Assembly: GCA_016617855.1 (NCBI GenBank) | Contig: JAECUM010093600.1 | Span: 1-64,000 of the forward strand | Origin: Megalonaias nervosa | Taxonomy: Eukaryota > Mollusca > Bivalvia > Unionida > Unionidae | Reading direction: 5' to 3' | Length of the DNA stretch: 64,000 nt | Part shown: piece after piece, positions 39,328-52,638 of the stretch | Numbering within the stretch: the first letter of the stretch is position 1 | How the letters are laid out: the number at the start of each line of letters is the position of its first letter | Program-made: the position numbers and the translations under genes | Notes under the pieces: generated by a model | Told to the model about the DNA's origin: nothing | Databases searched by the model: none | The model's input: only the letters and a program-made list of their open reading frames with translations

Positions 39328-42300
39328 TTGAAATATAAGCATCAGAATCAAGATAGATCTATCCCAAATGCTCTTATTTCTAAGAGGTCAAGGTCACGGT
39401 CATGTATTGAAAGCAATACATTTGTTGGGTCTAATAAACCCCAGTCAGATTTTATTATGGAGAATTATGAACCATTCATGTCGAAGGGTTCTATATCACT
39501 CTTGGGTGATTTGGTCAATCCTATCCCTATTAAAATTTTAAGGGACACAGGAGCTTCTCAGAGTCTTTTATTATCAGCTACTTTGCCTTTTTCTGAGAAG
39601 TCTTCTTCTAATGAGAGTATTCTCATTCAGGGAGTATAGTGCAACTTTGTTAATGTTCCTCTCCATTGTGTACATTTGTCATCAGACCTACTTTCAGGAC
39701 CTGTGACAGTCGGAATGATGTGTACTTTACCCGTTGAGGGCATTCATTTGTTACTAGGAAATGACCTAGCTGGAGACAAGGTTGTGGTTAATCCACTTGT
39801 AACTGACAATCCTTCTTTGGATCAAAAAGTTCAACCTATTCAAAAAGAATTCACTGATTTATACCCAGCTTGTGCATTTTCTAGAACTATGACAAAGAAA
39901 GCTCTCGAAAATGATTTCGATAAGGAAAATATTCCTTAAGCTGACACATGTATTGGTCAGGCTTTTGATGAGGTCACTTTCACTCCTTGTTTGGATCAAT
40001 CAGAAGGTATTGATCACAGTGATTATCTTTTAACGACTGATTTTCTTTTTTTAATTAGGGGGACAAACGACAATCACTTGTCGTCGAACAGGAATAAGAT
40101 CCGGAGATCTCCTGTTTGTTTCAGAGGGCCATTAGTAAAACTGAAGCCACTGAAGTACCTTTCTGTTTTTCATTGAAAATGGAATGCTTATGAGAACATG
40201 GAGACCTCCCGAGGTACATGTTGGTGACGAGTGGTCAGTGAAGTATCAAATTGTAGTTCCAAAATCTTACAGACAGGAAATACTTAGTTTGGCCCATGAA
40301 ACTCCTCTGGCTGGTCATTTAGTGATTAATAAAACTTATCACAAGATCTTGACTCACTTTTATTGACCAAAAATCAAAAGTGATGTTTGTAAATACTGCA
40401 GATCTTCTCATACATGTCTAATGGTAGGAAAACCCAATCAGAAGATACCTAAGACTCATCTGCAACCTATTCCTGCATTTGACGAACCATTTAGCAGAAT
40501 GATGGTAGATTGTGTTGGTCCCTTATCTAAGACCAAGTCAGGCATCCAATATTTGTTGACCATAATGTGTGCATCAAAAAGATTCCCAGAGGCAATTCTT
40601 TTGAGGAATATTAAACTAAAGCTATAGTACAAACTTTGTTAATTTTTTTTACTCAATTTGGCTTTCCCAAATCTGTCCAATCGGATCAAGGGTGAAATTT
40701 TGTCTGGAATTTTTCAGCTTGTGATGCTTCAATTTGATACTCAGCATTTAAGTCAAAAGTGAAATTATAGTTTCACAGAACTTTAATTGAGAGAAGTTTT
40801 GAGTCTTTTTATAGAGTTCTTTCTCGCTTGCTCATTCTTCAAAATTTTCTCCAACTTAGGTATTACGGCCCTTACAAAGTAGAGAAGAAAATGAATGAGT
40901 TAAAATTAATAACAGTACTCTGATCTAAATAAATTAATGGAGTACCAGTAGATTGAGAGAGATAGCCAGATAAATCATGCAATCAATTTAGTTGTACCTG
41001 TCCCACTCACTGAGGAATTAAGTGAAGGAATTCAATCGGAGTCTACTGATTTTGGAGTGACAAATCTTCGGAATTCGGAAATTATGAATAATCTGGACCA
41101 GAAACTTTCATATTTCAACAGCAAGAAAGGAATGAACTTAAACAGTTATTATTTGAATATGAGCATATGAGCACTTATTTCCAGATGTTCCTACGAGGAG
41201 AAACAAAATATTTCATGACGTTGAAATTGTGAATTCTAAACCTGTGAAGCAACACCCATACAGGATGAACCCTCTCAAACAGGAATACTTAAAAAAAGAA
41301 ATTCAGTATATGTTGGAGAATGATTTGATAGAGCCCATTAAATTTGATTGTTGTTCACCATGTATACTTGTTCCGAAAGCAGATAAAACTTTCCGCATGT
41401 GCACTGGTTATAGAAAGGTGAACATTGTGACTAAAACAGATTCATTTCCATTACCAAGAATCGATGACTGCATTGATAAATTTGGAAATGTCAAGTATGT
41501 CACCAAATTTGACCTTCTGAAATGATTTTGGCAAATTCCACTAACGGAAAGGGCTTCGGAAATTTCGGCATTCGTGACTGCAGATGTACTTTATCAATAT
41601 AAGGTAATGCCGTTTGGGATGAAGGGTTCCCCAAGTACCTTTCAACGTTTGATGAATATGATTACTTCAGGTCTAAATAACTGTCTTGCTTACATTGATG
41701 ATGTCATGATCTACAACGACACCTGGAAAGAACATCTAGCAACAATTCGGAAATTCTTTGACAGACTCAGCGATGCAAGTTTGACAATCAATTTATCCAA
41801 AAGTTGGGTCTGCCGTGCTTGTGTAACTTTTCTAGGAGATATTGTGGGACATGGTCAAGTTAAACCTATAGATGCTAATGTCAAGGCTATCTCTGAATTC
41901 CCTGTGCCTGTCAGTAAAAGGCAACTGATGGGGTGTTTAGGTATGGCTGGATACTATTGGAAATTTTGTTTCAATTTTTCTAATAACGCTGAACCCCTGA
42001 CAAATTTACTGAGGAAGAAAAACAAGGTTCTTTAGACTAATAATTTCAGGAGGCTTTTGACAAGTTAAAGGCCATACTTAAATGTGCACCAGTTCTTACA
42101 GCTCCAAATTTCAATCAATCTTTTAAACTATCTGTTGATGCAAGTGATGTTGGGGTTGGAGTAGTATTGATTCAAGAAGATAGAAATGGCCTTGATCATC
42201 CAATGTGCTATTTCTCTAAGAAATTAAATAAGCACCAAAGAAATTACTCAACCGTCGAGATGGGATGTTTGGCTTTAATACTGGCATTACAGCATTTTTG

Positions 42301-42492
42301 AAGTTTACCTTAGTTCAGCTCCTTCTCCGAATGTTGTTTAGTGATCACAACCCCCTTAGTTTCATCGACAGGATGAAAAATAAAAATCAGAGATGATAAA
42401 GGTTGGGGTTGTTTTTACAGGAATATAATATTGACATCAGGCACATGAAGGGAAAAGACAGTTTAATAGCAGACGCACTTTCCCGTGTATAG
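39328..42492 (+). pseudogene. pol: Pol of LTR copy 1: protease, integrase, reverse transcriptase, RNase H
   Basis: In order: aspartic protease DTGASQSLL (about 39544); integrase zinc-binding HETPLAGH..CRSS (about 40290-40410) and core MVDCVGP (about 40500-40525); a deletion between the second catalytic region and the GPY module (YYGPYKVEKK, about 40860); reverse transcriptase from NPLKQEYLKKEIQY to YIDD (41694-41705) with a stop at 41523; RNase H ending ALSRV at 42492. Integrase precedes reverse transcriptase, the reverse of the usual Ty3/Gypsy order. Confidence 0.88.
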
Positions 42493-43925
42493 AAGTATTA
42501 TTTGATGTACACTTTATATAATTCAGAAGAGTTTTTCTTATGTTATTTAGTTTTACCTCGTGTATAATTAATGCATGGTAAAAGAAAGCTTTATTATATA
42601 AATCTTTCTTTTTCTTTATGGCGGAATTGTTACATATATGTAATTAAATTACTTGCGTGTTAGTTTAAAATTCCTTTTTATTTTCTTTTTATTTTATTAC
42701 ATGTTATTGTAATGATAACTTTATTCACAGGATTTGACATTTTTTCGGAAAGTTCAGTTCTCTTTTGATCTGGTAAATAACGAGTATTGCAACTTTGTAT
42801 TTTTACCTGACCTAGTTCCGGATCTTGATTGAGAACTCGTAAACAACGTTTTTTTAAATCTCTTTCCCTGACTGAAAATCATTGGTCTGAATCAGGGTCA
42901 TATTTGGCCTGCGTGTTAGTTCTATTTAAACAAATCTCTTTTAAAATTTTGTATTCAGTCTTATAGATTCGTTCAGTAGAATCAAGTTTGTCCATGGCGT
43001 AAGTGACAGCCAACCTGTGGTGTTACTACGCCGTTCCGACTAAATGACCACGTGATCCCATCATGTGATCTAAAATTGCGGGTTAAAATTGATGTTTTAT
43101 AGTGATTTCAGTTAGTCGTAATTTATACCTTCGGTCTCAAATGTATTTATTTTGTTGATGCCAGTTTGATTTGAATTTTCCTATTTTGCTGAATTAATAA
43201 TTTATTTCACAGGAAAATACCTGTGCTCCTCAGAATTCTTGGACAAAGACATTTACTGAAAATTATTCGGAATTCTAAAGCCGGAAAATTATTTTTGGTG
43301 ATTCAACAAGGAACTGTTGACACGACAACACAAAACAGGTTATAGAGGACGTCATCGCCTTCCATCTTAGAACTTCATCTGGATTCGAACTTTGATTCAT
43401 TTAGAACGTTTTAGTGATAGGACTTATATTTTTAATTATTGGATTAATTTTTGGATTTCATTCACAAACCGTAAATCCTTTTTCATATTTTTACTTTGTT
43501 TTCTAGGGAAATAAATTATTTTGTTAAATTTAAAAAACTTGTTGGCTTCACTCTTTTCTTAGTTACTTTTGTACGAGCCTAGACACGTAACACTTAATAT
43601 TTTATTTTTTTATTTTATTATATGCGGTAATAATGTATCATTGTTTGTTGGACTTATCCTTGTCGAAAATCAAGTTTATTTTCTACTTGACCTGAATTAT
43701 TGATTTTTTTATTCTTTAAACAACTAATACAATGCTAAAAGATTCTCTATGTGTATGAGTTTAATTTTAGAATCATTATTAATAGAAATAAAAATATTTA
43801 TTTGGGTCTGGGTCTAGGTTATTGAGATTCCCCTGGCGAACCTGATATATTCCAGGTTCTATTTACAATTTTAGTAACAGACCTTCTAATTATAAGTAAC
43901 TTTTTATCTTGTAAACATTTAACCC

Positions 43926-44627
43926 TTCCAGATTGGCTAGATGAAAAACAAAAATCAGAAATTATTAAAGTGGAGATTGGTGTTGCAGGAATGCAATAAT
44001 GACATTATGCACGTCAAGGGAAAATACAATTTAATAGCCGATGCACTTTCGTGTTTATAGAATTATTATATTGTTTCATTACTAATTGTGACCTGACGTC
44101 AAATAGATTACTATATGATCTTGTTACTGGACAAAGTATTAATTTGTGCCTTAAGATCTTGTAGAATCAATTGTACTATTTTTGTGTCCAGTAATTCATT
44201 TGGGCTGAAATTGATTTCTTCAAATTATTTAATTCGAGTCAATTGTCTCTGGAAATACAGAGTGCTCATAAAAAATAAGATTCTTGGACAGAGACATTCA
44301 CAGGAAATTATAGTTAATTCAAACAAAAGCATTATAATACCGTGATAAAAAAAATATGTTGGCACAACACCACGGTAAGGCCATATAGACACATCAACAC
44401 TTTCATTGTTGTATCTAATTTAGATTCATCGAAAGTTTATTCAAAACTTTTATTATTAGGACTTGTGTCTATAATTTTAAGATCAATTTGGGATTTAATT
44501 CGCAATACCGTAAGTTCTTTTTCTTATTTTCACATTGTATTCTAGGGAAACATGTTTGTTGAATATTACAAAGCGTTTTGTTTCTTAATCTTACTACTGC
44601 TTATTTTGGAACCATAGAGTCGTAACA
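43926..44627 (+). mobile_element. Fragment of a related LTR element (RNase H end and LTR remnant)
   Basis: 43935-44060 encodes a degenerate end of RNase H (HVKGKYNLIADALS), followed after about 200 bp by LTR-like sequence (TTCTTGGACAGAGACATTCA, then AATTTAGATTCATCGA) that ends in GTCGTAACA at about 44627. It is clearly more diverged than the three larger copies. Confidence 0.75.
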
Positions 44628-45189
44628 CCTATTTTTGTTTGTTTTAGAAATTTTCGTTAAGGTTAAAGTCATAGTTGTTGTAATTGAACCTGTTACGTTT
44701 TTTAAAAAATGTCGCGTCCAAGTAAACCTGTCGTGTAGAGCCAAGGACATCTCAGAAAAGTCTCAACTTTGATGAGAAAACAAACCGGAGTTCATTTGAA
44801 ACATTCCCCGGGAAAGTTTTCCCGGATAACCCCACTAATATTTATGACACCAATGCAGGTGAAAGAGTTTGAAGCTGATAAACTTCAACATCGCTGGACA
44901 ACTTAAGTTGTCAGCTGCGGGGTCGTAGCGATCATACAGGACGGTCGAATATTTCCATTTTTCGCGGCAATTCCAGCGAGTAATGCAATATTGTTTTTTT
45001 TTTCTCCCTTTGGGTCCTGACCCAAGGTCACATTATCTACCCCGAATGATCTGGCAAGCAAGCGATATACAATGTGCAACCAGAGGATAATTAGAATTAA
45101 TGATCTACGAAAGTGAATAGTGTTTTAGTCGACTTTATTGTTTGTAAATCCGCAACCGCAATGTTTCTTATTTGTGCTCGGGGTTGTCG
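44628..45189. other. No gene seen
   Basis: Unique sequence with a T-run at 44996-45003. No open frame or repeat is supported. Confidence 0.4.
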
Positions 45190-45860
45190 GTGATTTGTTG
45201 TTCATTTCCGCCAACAGGGTTTTGAATTGGGAAATTCTAATTACTTTATCCTCGATAGCAGAGTGCTAATCGTGTTGAGACTGCAAGCAGCTCTGAATAG
45301 TGAATGTAATAGTAACAAATTTAATTTGCTAGCACCATCAGAGACAACGGTTACTACTGATATGGCCCACACAATAATTCCGATTGGTGTACCTACAATG
45401 GCTGCTGTGGTTGTGATTTAAGCCACACCAGGACCAACAGCTGCTGCTGCGGCAAGACCACAAATAGCATCTACCAGCAAAAATGAGCGTTTATATTTTA
45501 CAATCAATGCAGTTCTCTTTGTGATTTCTGTTATTCCGCTCCAATGATATTTTTACGTCGGTAACATTGTGGGTCCTTTATAGTCTCTGATTTTACCGTT
45601 TTCAGTAATCTCAAACAGGTTACTTACGATAAAGTTGCCTTTGAGCTTGGCAATAATATCTTGAAAGTCAACATTAGACGTTTTAAGTATACCATTTTAA
45701 GTTTACCATTTTGATCCTCAAAAATAATATGTTCACCTGGATCAACATCAGCAACAACCTTGCTGGTAAACTCAGACAAATCCGCTTTGGTGGTAGATTT
45801 CCTCCGATGCTGTACAGGTGGGTGGGGGATAGTACCCTGATTGTGAAGAAATGACCACAA
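45190..45860 (-). pseudogene. Remnant of a Polinton spike-like gene
   Basis: The upstream part (DLSEFTSKVVADVDPGEHII, then FEDQNGKLK) parallels the N-terminal segment of the intact gene at 6704-7984 (DLSKYATLDQLRNEI, then FQDKQGRLK). After a frameshift, further matching phrases (KTSNVDFQDI versus KTSNIQLPDI) follow, and near 45360-45470 an Ala/Ile-rich hydrophobic stretch (LAAAAAVGPG) corresponds to the membrane-like domain. This is an old, separate insertion of a related element. Confidence 0.6.
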
Positions 45861-47230
45861 ATAATGGTAACATTAATGCCCCATTTTTTTCAGTTAAGTA
45901 TCAAGCAACAGTTAGCAGTGAGTGTGTGAAAAAATAATTTATAATCAAAACAATCCCATACCTTTTTATCCACAGACTTTGATGCAGTGTATGGCAATAT
46001 GGAGTCTGTATGTGGTGAAAATGAAATGCTCCTGATACTTATGAATAATCCAAATAGTGGGAAGTAGAAGTGGATTTTGAATAAAACTTGGAAAAATTGA
46101 ACACAAATTCTTTTTTTGCACATCACACTTGCAATTAAAATGAATTCTAATCAGTCCTGAACAACAGTGGCAGTAGTTCATAAAAAAAGGCATGAAAGCC
46201 CCTGTATTTGCCACAAGCATCATTTTATGATGAAGACAGAGACACAGTTCTCCTTGTATTTTGATAAAAATGATAATAATTACATTATTTTAGTCTCAAA
46301 CATAATGATGCTTCTAAAAATGAAGATTGTGGAATATTCATCTTCTCTGCTCACGTCTTTCGGTACATGCTAAACGATGTATTGCACCACAGCTGGTAAT
46401 TCAGTTTTCTAAGCTTTATTAATTAATGAATTTTAAGTTTAAATCTCTAACCAATTTCTTGAAATCATAAGAATGGATACAAGGCAGTTAAAGTTTGTCT
46501 TTTACTTAAATTTGATTCACGCTCTGGTTTTGCAGCAAGTGCCTTCTCACACACTAGGCGAAAAGCATACCACAAGTAGATTAGTTCCCATACGTGCAAT
46601 TCAGTTCAATATACATCCAATTTATGCATTCATATAAGGTTTATTTAGAGTAAGTAGCTAATAGCAAGTATTTTCATTATCATTACATGGGTATTAAGAG
46701 CGAAGGATGATGATACCCGACGATACAAACTTTAGCGGATTAATACTTACAGAAGTACATGCCGTGAAAGATGTGATGAACAAAAATAAAATTTAAACAA
46801 GCAAAAAAAGTCATTTTATAGAATGTATTTCAGGAATGTTTTGCTAATCTCTTTGCATTTTGATTATTCTTTATTCAACACCATAAATGCAAAGCAATAG
46901 CTAAAAGCTAACTCAATGCCGTGATTTATTGCGCGTGAAATACAATATCATATTGCCTATTTTAGCCCAAATAAATACATTTTCCGCAAAACAAATTGTA
47001 CCGGAACATTTAAATGACCGTTTTATTTTAAAAGTTAAAAATATATAACTTTCAAATCAGTGCGTATTATACCCGATATTTGACTACAACCATACTCACC
47101 CATCCGCTAAGCCAATTCCTGTTACCAGTGGCACTGAACTAATCAGTTTTGGTTTTTGAACAGTTCGAGAAACACTTGCCAACTTTTTCAGCTATTTCAG
47201 CTACTGTAAATTAAGTTCAGTAGATAAATG
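45861..47230. other. No gene seen
   Basis: AT-rich sequence without a supported reading frame, repeat or RNA gene. Confidence 0.4.
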
Positions 47231-47249
47231 GAAACTGTTGACATGTAAT

Positions 47250-47716
47250 TGTGGCAGGACGAAACAATAGAAGAAATTGACAATCATAAGAATGAATTTA
47301 TGAAACGGAGAGATAAAGAGGATAAAGAGGAATTACGTCAACGAGCAAACCAGTGTGAGAAGTGTAAATCTGCCTTGAGGACAAATTGAACACTTTGTTA
47401 AATGTGTCACGAAATGAAAAGTAAGTAAATTATTGCAGCAAGTGGTACTGCAATTACATAAGCAGAATTTATGTCGAAGAAAGGTGAGCTCCACGCAACT
47501 AAAAGAAGTCAGCTGATGAAGGGAGCGAAGCGAAAGCTTCCTGAAAAGTCTAAGCCAGAAAGTAAGGAACCATCAAGAAGAAAAAAATCAGGCTGGAAGA
47601 AAATCATTGGTGGAAGTAGAGAGAAACAAAATGTGCAATTCCATGGAGTGACTGACAATCAGGATCAAGTTCTAACAGAACAGGTTAAAACTGTTTCATT
47701 ACGCGAATGTTTGTAG
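47250..47716 (+). CDS. Possible small two-exon gene, basic protein
   Basis: A frame with a charged helix (FMKRRDKEDKEELRQRANQ) and CEKCKSAL ends near 47390. A good splice donor AAAAGTAAGTAA at about 47418 and a downstream open frame of 81 codons (47471-47716; Lys/Arg-rich, MKGAKRKLPEKSKPESKEPS) could be joined across a very short intron. No family is recognised and the exon boundaries are guesses. Confidence 0.25.
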
Positions 47717-47765
47717 AAACCAGACAGTCTTGAGTAATAATATTAATACACTATAGCTTATTAAC

Positions 47766-47801
47766 GGGGGGTGGGGGTGGGGGAGGGGGTGATGGGGGTG
47801 G
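47766..47801 (+). other. G-quadruplex-type G-run
   Basis: Five runs of five or six G separated by single T or A, then TGAT. This fits the consensus for a very stable intramolecular G-quadruplex. Confidence 0.8.
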
Positions 47802-48027
47802 ACCGGGAGGTTATTATGGGCGCCGGATGTCATGTGGCTGCAAAACAGCTGCTAAAAATTGAATTGCAGAAAATTCGTTGGAGAGGCCATCATCGTTGGC
47901 CCTGGTGCCATTTAGCCATGGTACGCCACTATTAATACATGTAGATTCCTTGCAATTTGCTAGGTACATTAGTCACAGTTCAATTTAAGATGTGTGGAAA
48001 ACAAGGACATCAAAAGCAAACCCTCAC

Positions 48028-48147
48028 CCTGAATTTATCTGGTGTCTATCTCGGTTATGACGTTAGTATTACCCTGAACTTGTGTGGCGGCTATCTGAGT
48101 TATGACGTTAGTATTACCCTGTGTGGCGGCTATCCGGGTATGACTTA
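48028..48147. repeat. Three-unit tandem repeat of about 45 bp
   Basis: Units with core GGCTATCTGAGTTATGACGT and TAGTATTACCCTG; the third is shortened. Confidence 0.75.
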
Positions 48148-48311
48148 GTGTACCAGCCGTACTATAGTATTCGTCAAAATCTGTTCTCAGCTAACTCCCT
48201 ATATGCTATATGTCAAAGGGCCATTATTGTCACCTCCTCCTTCCCCCTTTCCTCAAATATTAAAGAGGGGACCAACCGTGACGTTGAAATTAAAAAACAT
48301 GCTTTTTCAAT

Positions 48312-48313
<2 letters not shown>

Positions 48314-48359
<46 letters not shown>
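48314..48359. repeat. (CA)n microsatellite
   Basis: Pure CA run of about 46 bp, 86 bp before LTR copy 2. Confidence 0.97.
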
Positions 48360-48360
<1 letters not shown>

Positions 48361-49510
48361 CTTCCATGCGACCCAGCGAGTAATCTTATTCGACGAGGCT
48401 GTTCCCAAAATTGACTGATTATTTTGAATGTTTAAGTTTTCTAATGTTACGTGTAGGCTCGTACAAAAGTAACAAAGAAAAGAGTGAAGCCAACAAGCTT
48501 CGTAAATTTAACAAAACAATTTGTCTCCCTAGAAAACAGGATAAAAATATGGAAAAGGATTTACGGTTTGTGAATCTAATCCAAAATTAATCCTAGAATG
48601 AATGATATAAGTCCTATAAAAAAAATTCTAAATGAATCAAAGTTCGAATCCCGACGAAGTTCCAAGATGGAAGGTGATGACGTCTTCAATATCCTGTTTT
48701 TTGCTGTTGTGTCAACAGTTTCTTGTTGAATTTTATGAATCAAGAATAATATTCCGGCTTTAGAATTCCGAATAATTTCCAATAAATGTCTTTGTCCAAG
48801 AATTCTGATGAAGAAGAGTATTTTCCGGGGTGAATAATTTATTTTAAATAAAAAATTCAACTTAAACGGGTCACAACACAAAATACCTTTGAGCTCTGAA
48901 GGTATGAAATACGACTGACTATTTCACTATAAAACTTCAGTTTTAGTCCCAGCTAAAACGTAATTCAGACCCACGTGATGGGGTCACGTGATCACTTGTT
49001 TCGAACGGCGCAGTAACAGCACACAGCCGATAGTCACGTACGCCATGGAAGAACTTGATTCTACTGAACAAATCTTTACTAAAAGATTCAATTAAAAAAA
49101 GTTGTTTACAATAGAGCCGACACGGAAGCCAAGTAAAACCTTGATTACGACCAATGATTTTCACTCTGTGTTTACCAATTCTGAATCAAGATCAGGAACT
49201 AGGTCAGCTAAAAATACAATGTAGCAACACTACTGCATTTTAATCGGGCTAAAAAGAACTGAACTGAATTTTCTGGAAAAATGTCAATTCCAGTGAATAA
49301 AGTTATCATTACAATATCATGTAATAAAATTAAAAAAAATAAAATATTTAAAATTAACACAAAAGTACTTAAATTACATATACGTAACACTTTCCCAATA
49401 AAGAAAAAGAAAGATTTATATAATAAATCTTTCCTTTTACCATATGTTTAAACAAACTTACATAAGAAGAACTCTTATGAATTATATAAAGTGTACATGA
49501 AATAATATTT

Positions 49511-52500
49511 CTATACACGGGAAAGTGCATCTGCTATTAAATTGTCTTTTCCCTTGACGTGCCTGATGTCAAGATTATATTCCTGTATCAAACTCCACCT
49601 TGATAATCTTTGATTTTTATATTTCATCTTGTCGATGAAAGTAAGGGGATTGTCATCACTAAACACAACAACCGGAGAAGTAGCTGAACTAAGGTAAGCA
49701 TCAAAATGTTGTAATGCCAAAATAAAATTCCTTCTTGATTGTTGAGTAATTTCTTTGGTGCTTATTAAATTTCTTAGGAAAATAGCACACTGGATGAACA
49801 ACACCATTTTTATCTTCTTGAATCAATACTGCTCCAACTCCAACATCACTTGCATCAACAGACAGTTTAAAAGATTGACTGAAATTTGGAGCTGTAAGAA
49901 CTGGTGCACATTTAAGTATGGCCTTTAACTTGTCAAAAGCTTCCTGACAGTCTTCAGTCCAATGAAACTTGTTTTTCTTGCTCAATAAATTTGTCAGGGG
50001 TTCAGCAATATTAGAAAAATTGAAACAAAATTTTCGATAGTATCCAGCCATACCTAGATATAGCATCAGCTGCTTTTTACTGACAGGCACAAGGAAATCT
50101 ATAGGTTTAACTTGTCCACCTCCCACAATATGTCCTACAAATGTTACACAAGCACGGCAGACCTAACTTTTGGATAAATTGATTGTCAAACTTGCATCGC
50201 TGAGTCTGTCAAAGAATTTCCGAATTGTTGCTAGATGTTCTTTCCAGGTGTCGTTGTAGATAATGTTATCATCAATGTAAGCATCACAATTATCTAGACA
50301 AGATGTAATCATATCCATCAAACGTTGAAAGGTACTTGGGGAACCCTTCATCCCAAACGGCATTACCTTATTTTGATAGAGTCCAACTGGAGTCACGAAT
50401 GCCGAAATTTTCTTTGCCCTTTCCGTTAGTGGAATTTGCCAAAATCCCTTCAGAAGGTCAAATTTGGTGACATACTTGGCATTTCCAAATTTATCAATGC
50501 AGTCATCGATTCTTGGTAATGGAAATGAATCTGTTTTAGTCACAATGTTCACCTTCCTATAATCAGTGCACATACGGAAAGTTTTATCTGCTTTCGGAAC
50601 AAGTATACAAGGTGAACTCCAGTCACTTTTACTGGGCTCTATCAAATCATTCTCTAACAAATACTGAATTTCTTTTTTCAAGTATTCCTGTTTGAGAGGG
50701 TTCATCCTGTTAGGGTGTTGCTTCACAAGATTAGAATTCACAATTTCAATGTCATGAAACATTTTGTTTGTCCTAGTAGGATTATCTGGAGATAAGTGCT
50801 CATATTCAAATAATAACTGTTTGAGTTCACTCCTTTCTTGTTGTTACAAATGTGAAAGTTTCTGGTCCAGATTATTCATAATTTCCGAATTCCGAAGATT
50901 TGTCACTCCAAAATCAGTAGACTCCGATTGAATTCCTTCACTTAAATCCTCAGTGAGTGGGACAGGTAAAACTAAATTAATTGCATCATTTACCTGGCTA
51001 TCTTTCTCAATGTACTAGTACTCCACTAATTTATTTAGATCAGAGTACTATTATTATAATTTAACTCATTCATTTTCTTCTTAACTTTGTAAGGGCCTTA
51101 AAATCTAATTTGAAGAAAGTTTTGAAGAATGAGCAAGCGAGAAAGAACTCTATAAAAAGACTCAAAACTCCTCTCAATTAAAGTTCTGTGAAACCATAAT
51201 TTCACTTTTGACTTGAATTGCTGAGTGCCAAATTTAAGAATGGCTAGCTGAAAAATTACAGACATAAAATTTCACCCTTGATCCGATTTGACAGATTTGG
51301 GAAAGCCAAATTAGTAAAAAGCTTTATCAAAACTTTTACTGTAGTTTTAGTTTTAATATTCCTCAAAAGAATTGCCTCTGGGAATCTTGTTGACGCACAC
51401 ATTATGGTCAACAAGTATTGGTTGCCTGACTTGGTCTTAGGTAAGGGACCAACACAATCTATCATTATTCTGCTAAATGGTTCGTCAAATGCAGGAATAG
51501 ATTGCAGATGAGCCTTAAGTATCTTCTGATTGGGTTTTCCTACCAATTGGCACGTATGACAAGATCTGCAGTATTTATAAGCATGACTTTTGATTTTTGG
51601 CCAATAAAAGTGAGTCAAGATCTTGTGATAGGTCTTATTAATCCCTAAATGACAAGCCAGAGGAGTTTCATGGGCCAAACTAAGTATTTCCTGTCTGTAA
51701 GATTTTGGAACTACAATTTGATACTTCACTGACCACTCGTCACCAGCAGGTGCCTCGGGAGGTCTCCATTTTCTCATAAGGATTCCATTTTTAAGAAATA
51801 ACAGACAGGTTCTTCAGTGGCTTCAGTTTCACTAATGGCCCGCTGAAACAAACAGGAGATCTCAAGATCTTTTTTCTGTTCGACGACAAGTGATTGTCGA
51901 TTGTCACCCTGATTAGAAGAAAGAGAATGAGTGGTTAAAAGAGGATCACTATGATCAATATCTTTTGATTGATCTAAATTAGGAGTGAAAGTGACCTCAT
52001 CAAAAGCCTGACCAATACATGTGTCAGCTAAAGGAATACTTTCCTGATCAAAATCATTCTCAAGAGTTTCCTTTGCCATAGCTCTAGTAAATGCACAAGC
52101 TGGATATAAATCAGGGAATTCTTTTTCGATAGGATGAACTTTTTGATCCAAAGAAGGCTTGTCAGTTACAAGTGGATTAACCACAACCTTGTCTCCAGCT
52201 AGGTCGTTGCCCATTAACAAATGAATGCCCTCAACGGGTAAAGAAGACACCATTCCGACTCTCACAGGTCCTGGAAATATGTCTGATGGCAAAGTCACAC
52301 AACGGAAAGGAACATTAACAAAGCCGCACTATACTCCCTGAATGAGAACACTCTCATTAGAAGAAGACTTCTCAGAAAAAGGCAACGTAGCTGATAATAA
52401 AAGACTCTGAGAAGCTCCTGTGTCCCTTAAAATTTTAATAGGGATAGGATTGACCAAATCACCCAAGAGTGATATAGAACCCTTCGACATGAATGGTTCA

Positions 52501-52604
52501 TAATTCTCCATAATAAAATCAGACTGGGGTTTATTAGACCCAACAAATGTATTGCTTTCAATACATGACCGACCGTGACCCTGACCTCTTAGAAATAAGA
52601 GCAT
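49511..52604 (-). pseudogene. pol: Pol of LTR copy 2
   Basis: Protease DTGASQSLL (about 52425), integrase zinc-binding HETPLACH..CRSCHTC and core MIDCVGP (51256-51777, one open frame), deleted integrase centre, reverse transcriptase 50163-50762 with YIDD at about 50270 and FGMKGSPS, and RNase H 49511-50126 in two frames (DASDVGVGAVLIQ, then HVKGKDNLIADALS). Each domain is nearly open, so few mutations have accumulated. Confidence 0.9.
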
Positions 52605-52638
52605 TTGGGATAGGTCTATCTTGATGTTTATATTTCAA

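Larger units (their letters stand above)
37238..43592 (+). mobile_element. Ty3/Gypsy element (Gmr1-like domain order), copy 1, complete ends
   Basis: A 5' LTR (37238-37824, about 587 bp) and a 3' LTR (42628-43592, 965 bp), both starting TGTTACRTATATG and ending near ACACGTAA(C/G)A. A 4-bp target duplication CTTA flanks it (37234-37237, 43593-43596). The 5' LTR lacks about 380 bp present in the 3' LTR. A primer-binding site (TGGGGCCTCGT at 37832) resembles the tRNA-Pro type. Internal order is gag, protease, integrase, reverse transcriptase, RNase H. All coding parts carry stops, so the copy is inactive. Confidence 0.93.

Noticed and set aside
42628..43592. 3' LTR of copy 1 as a separate solo LTR
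   Set aside because: It follows RNase H directly, and the CTTA duplication pairs it with the 5' LTR at 37238.
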